Positions 51,301 to 52,095 of a DNA stretch of 52,095 nt are shown in pieces. The stretch spans positions 1-52,095 of the forward strand of contig JACPOR010000004.1 of the NCBI GenBank assembly GCA_016191425.1. The letters run 5' to 3'. The notes beneath the pieces were generated by a model. That model did not search any database and was not told the DNA's origin. It saw only the letters and a list, made by a program, of their open reading frames with translations. Numbering within the stretch: the stretch's first letter is position 1; every line of letters begins with the position of its first letter. The translations under genes were made by a program, and so were the position numbers. The DNA is from Chloroflexota bacterium (GTDB lineage: Bacteria > Chloroflexota > Limnocylindria > Limnocylindrales > CSP1-4).

Positions 51301-52095
51301 CTACGACGAGGCCAATCGGCTGACGTCGGTCACGAGCCCCGGGCCCAGGTCGGTCGGCTACCGCTACGACCTCGACGGCAACCGGACCAGGCTCACCTAC
51401 CCGGATTCGACCGCGGTGACGTACACGTTCGACAAGGCGAGCCGATTGAGCGGCCTGACCGACTGGGCGGCTCGTTCGGTCGGCTACACGTACTTCCCCG
51501 ACGGCGCCCTCAAGGATGTCACCAACCCCAACGGCACCGTCTCGACCTACGCCTATGACAATGCCCGTCGCGCCACGAGCATCCTCCACCAGCAGGGACC
51601 GACGACCATCGGCCAGTACGTCTACACGCTCGATGCGGTCGGCAATGTCACGGGGCTCCAGGACGGTGCGCAGCCGACCAGCTACGGTCTCGACCGCCTG
51701 TACCGGCTGACGTCGGTGACCGGGCCGGACGGCAACCGGACCTACGGCTACGACCCGGCCGGCAACCGAACCGCACGCATCGCCGGCGGGACGACGACGT
51801 CCACCTATGACCGGGCCGACCGGATCGTCTCGCTCGGGGCCCCACCGGTCCCGGGAACGTCGACCCGTCCGCCGTCGACGAACGACGCCGGCTGGACGTC
51901 CTCGGCCAACGCCTATACCTCCAATGACGCCTACGCCACGACGGCGCCGGTCAAGAACAAGACCAAGACCGTTGATCTCGGGACCTTCGGGTTCGACGCA
52001 GTCATCCCGGCCAACGCGACGATCAGCGGCGTGACCGTGACGGTCGAGTGGAAGGTGTCGACGACGAGCTCGATCGCGACCCTCGGCGCGGGGGC
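48356..52095 (+). CDS. Secreted Rhs/YD-repeat protein with discoidin-like domain, 3' end outside window
   Basis: At least 1,246 residues, still open at the window edge. In order: Sec signal (LVLLLTVSLLAPSSALAAS); an F5/8 type C (discoidin)-like carbohydrate-binding domain, about residues 85-235, with NGNDGNLDTFV and WWDYNTFWPDAIWGSNDGSSWVAL; a DUF6531-like entry region (GDPVQTFSGAFTYSFTDIAI); then about 20 or more YD repeats (YDANGRL, YDALNRP, YDPAGNRT) that build a beta-cocoon; finally a non-YD segment (TSSANAYTSNDAYATT). Such proteins often release a C-terminal toxin or act as adhesins; the decisive end is not in view. Any reading frames on the other strand here are shadows. Confidence 0.88.
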   Translation, partial: MSHVVSLRGCQPWLVLLLTVSLLAPSSALAASRQALEQASPSTSSAAASTVSRQRVRSGEGSSNSLRPRQPGDDVRLLTHIGTNLALRGTMSVAVGGLAAPHDRLPASNGNDGNLDTFVGKNSYVGGGAGEFWWYWIIDLGARYAVSEMQWWDYNTFWPDAIWGSNDGSSWVALPSTTQEISPQSTWWHVNLTGTRARATFAEPQAFRYFRVGSGFTSSGGLFYIGYRYFGEWAILGDPTPLRPIPVEPAPSGTIEFENGGTLGDPVQTFSGAFTYSFTDIAISGRGPTPSFTRSYNSADTRTSALGPGWTQGYNARLRNPGDGSGDLLFVRSDGNTDRFIFNPDGSFSPSPATSATLVQNPDETYVVTEKSGFRWSFSSAGILTALTDRYGNTSILGYDGAGQLTSIADPAGRGSLALGYTNGRLTSVSDWATPARTVTYQYDANGRLWKVTNREGQTTTFAYDGTSSRLTTITDARGNVALTLTYDAQGRVQTQRDARGLVTGQATTFAYVVNPDGTRETTVTSPPTSFEPSFSPTATDSYNAQGWLTSRVARPSSTETLTETYGYDANGFRSSVTDARGNTTDFCYDADYAGAAIAGGRGNLTRRIDPAPAIGAPRPVTLYAYDSRSNPIQVVAPKGVPSGTTVTCSSDLSGINPSYATDLAYDAAGATLLSTTTRFTDPELGPQTAVTTFQYADPANPGRMTRTVPPRGNTGPSPDPSYATTMTYAATGSQAGMLVGTTDALGNTTTYEYDPVGRQTKAVDPLGNTAGGVPAEHATDYVYDNEDRVRFVKLPPPTAGGSPLITETRYDGVGNRTVQIDANGQVTTYAYDGRDGLLQVKESPLVWTDPAVPPATVITTEYAYDAAGNLVRLIRAKGDAAAERVTEYAYDGRGLVRRETQYPAWPATSPTLVTASGYDPNGNVSTIVDPLGRTTTSSYDALNRPTAVDYSDPATPDVTYAYDANGNRTSMVDGTGTSTYVYDEANRLTSVTSPGPRSVGYRYDLDGNRTRLTYPDSTAVTYTFDKASRLSGLTDWAARSVGYTYFPDGALKDVTNPNGTVSTYAYDNARRATSILHQQGPTTIGQYVYTLDAVGNVTGLQDGAQPTSYGLDRLYRLTSVTGPDGNRTYGYDPAGNRTARIAGGTTTSTYDRADRIVSLGAPPVPGTSTRPPSTNDAGWTSSANAYTSNDAYATTAPVKNKTKTVDLGTFGFDAVIPANATISGVTVTVEWKVSTTSSIATLGAG

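Noticed and set aside
49760-51589. Long minus-strand frame of 609 codons across the Rhs-like gene
   Set aside because: Antisense to clear YD repeats; its Arg/Gly/Val/Asp-rich sequence follows from codon periodicity of the plus-strand gene.

Overview
The window is a high-GC bacterial chromosome segment of about 52 kb, with dense genes, short intergenic gaps and many GTG starts. No rRNA, tRNA, CRISPR array, insertion sequence or phage module was seen. A type A2 haem-copper oxidase operon, a small DUF5317-type membrane protein, an abundance of blue-copper (cupredoxin) proteins and actinobacterial-like household enzymes suggest a member of Chloroflexota, perhaps of the Limnocylindria type. That placement is inference, not proof.

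Left part (1-13 kb). A leftward operon encodes a five-helix membrane cupredoxin, two small membrane proteins and an ABC-2 exporter. Next to it is a LuxR-type response regulator and its ComP-like histidine kinase. A 22-bp core motif lies over the -35 region of the cupredoxin operon promoter. It recurs upstream of three more leftward units: a short peptide plus a PEP-utilising swivel-domain protein, a secreted protein, and a CopD-like membrane protein. This looks like a local regulon of the two-component system. An ECF sigma factor with a membrane partner follows, flanked by two paralogous secreted four-cysteine proteins. Each paralog has the same 28-bp promoter, of ECF layout.

Middle part (13-38 kb). 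In order: 4-hydroxyphenylpyruvate dioxygenase, DinB and DUF5317 proteins; proline dehydrogenase, proC, a zinc-ribbon protein, ferredoxin and a cupredoxin lipoprotein; a spermidine/putrescine ABC operon (potA-D-B-C); a DksA/TraR-like protein and a threonine dehydratase; ctaG divergent from the ctaC-D-E oxidase operon; an ABC-2 exporter; and a fatty-acid cluster (fabD and two fabF-type synthases) divergent from a MarR regulator. Subunit II and a subunit IV-like protein of the oxidase operon each carry a C-terminal blue-copper domain.

Right part (37-52 kb). A membrane-anchored cupredoxin diverges from a two-CHRD-domain protein across a perfect palindrome. Then come ilvD, a small membrane protein and an M20 peptidase (one operon), an MFS transporter fused to a cyclic-nucleotide-binding domain, a MarP-like membrane serine protease, and leuC-leuD. 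Divergent from leuC is a large secreted Rhs/YD-repeat protein with a discoidin-like domain. It runs off the right edge.

Two themes recur. The first is extracytoplasmic copper and redox chemistry, with five cupredoxin domains plus the CuA and haem-copper oxidase centres. The second is short tandem duplications at gene ends and promoters.
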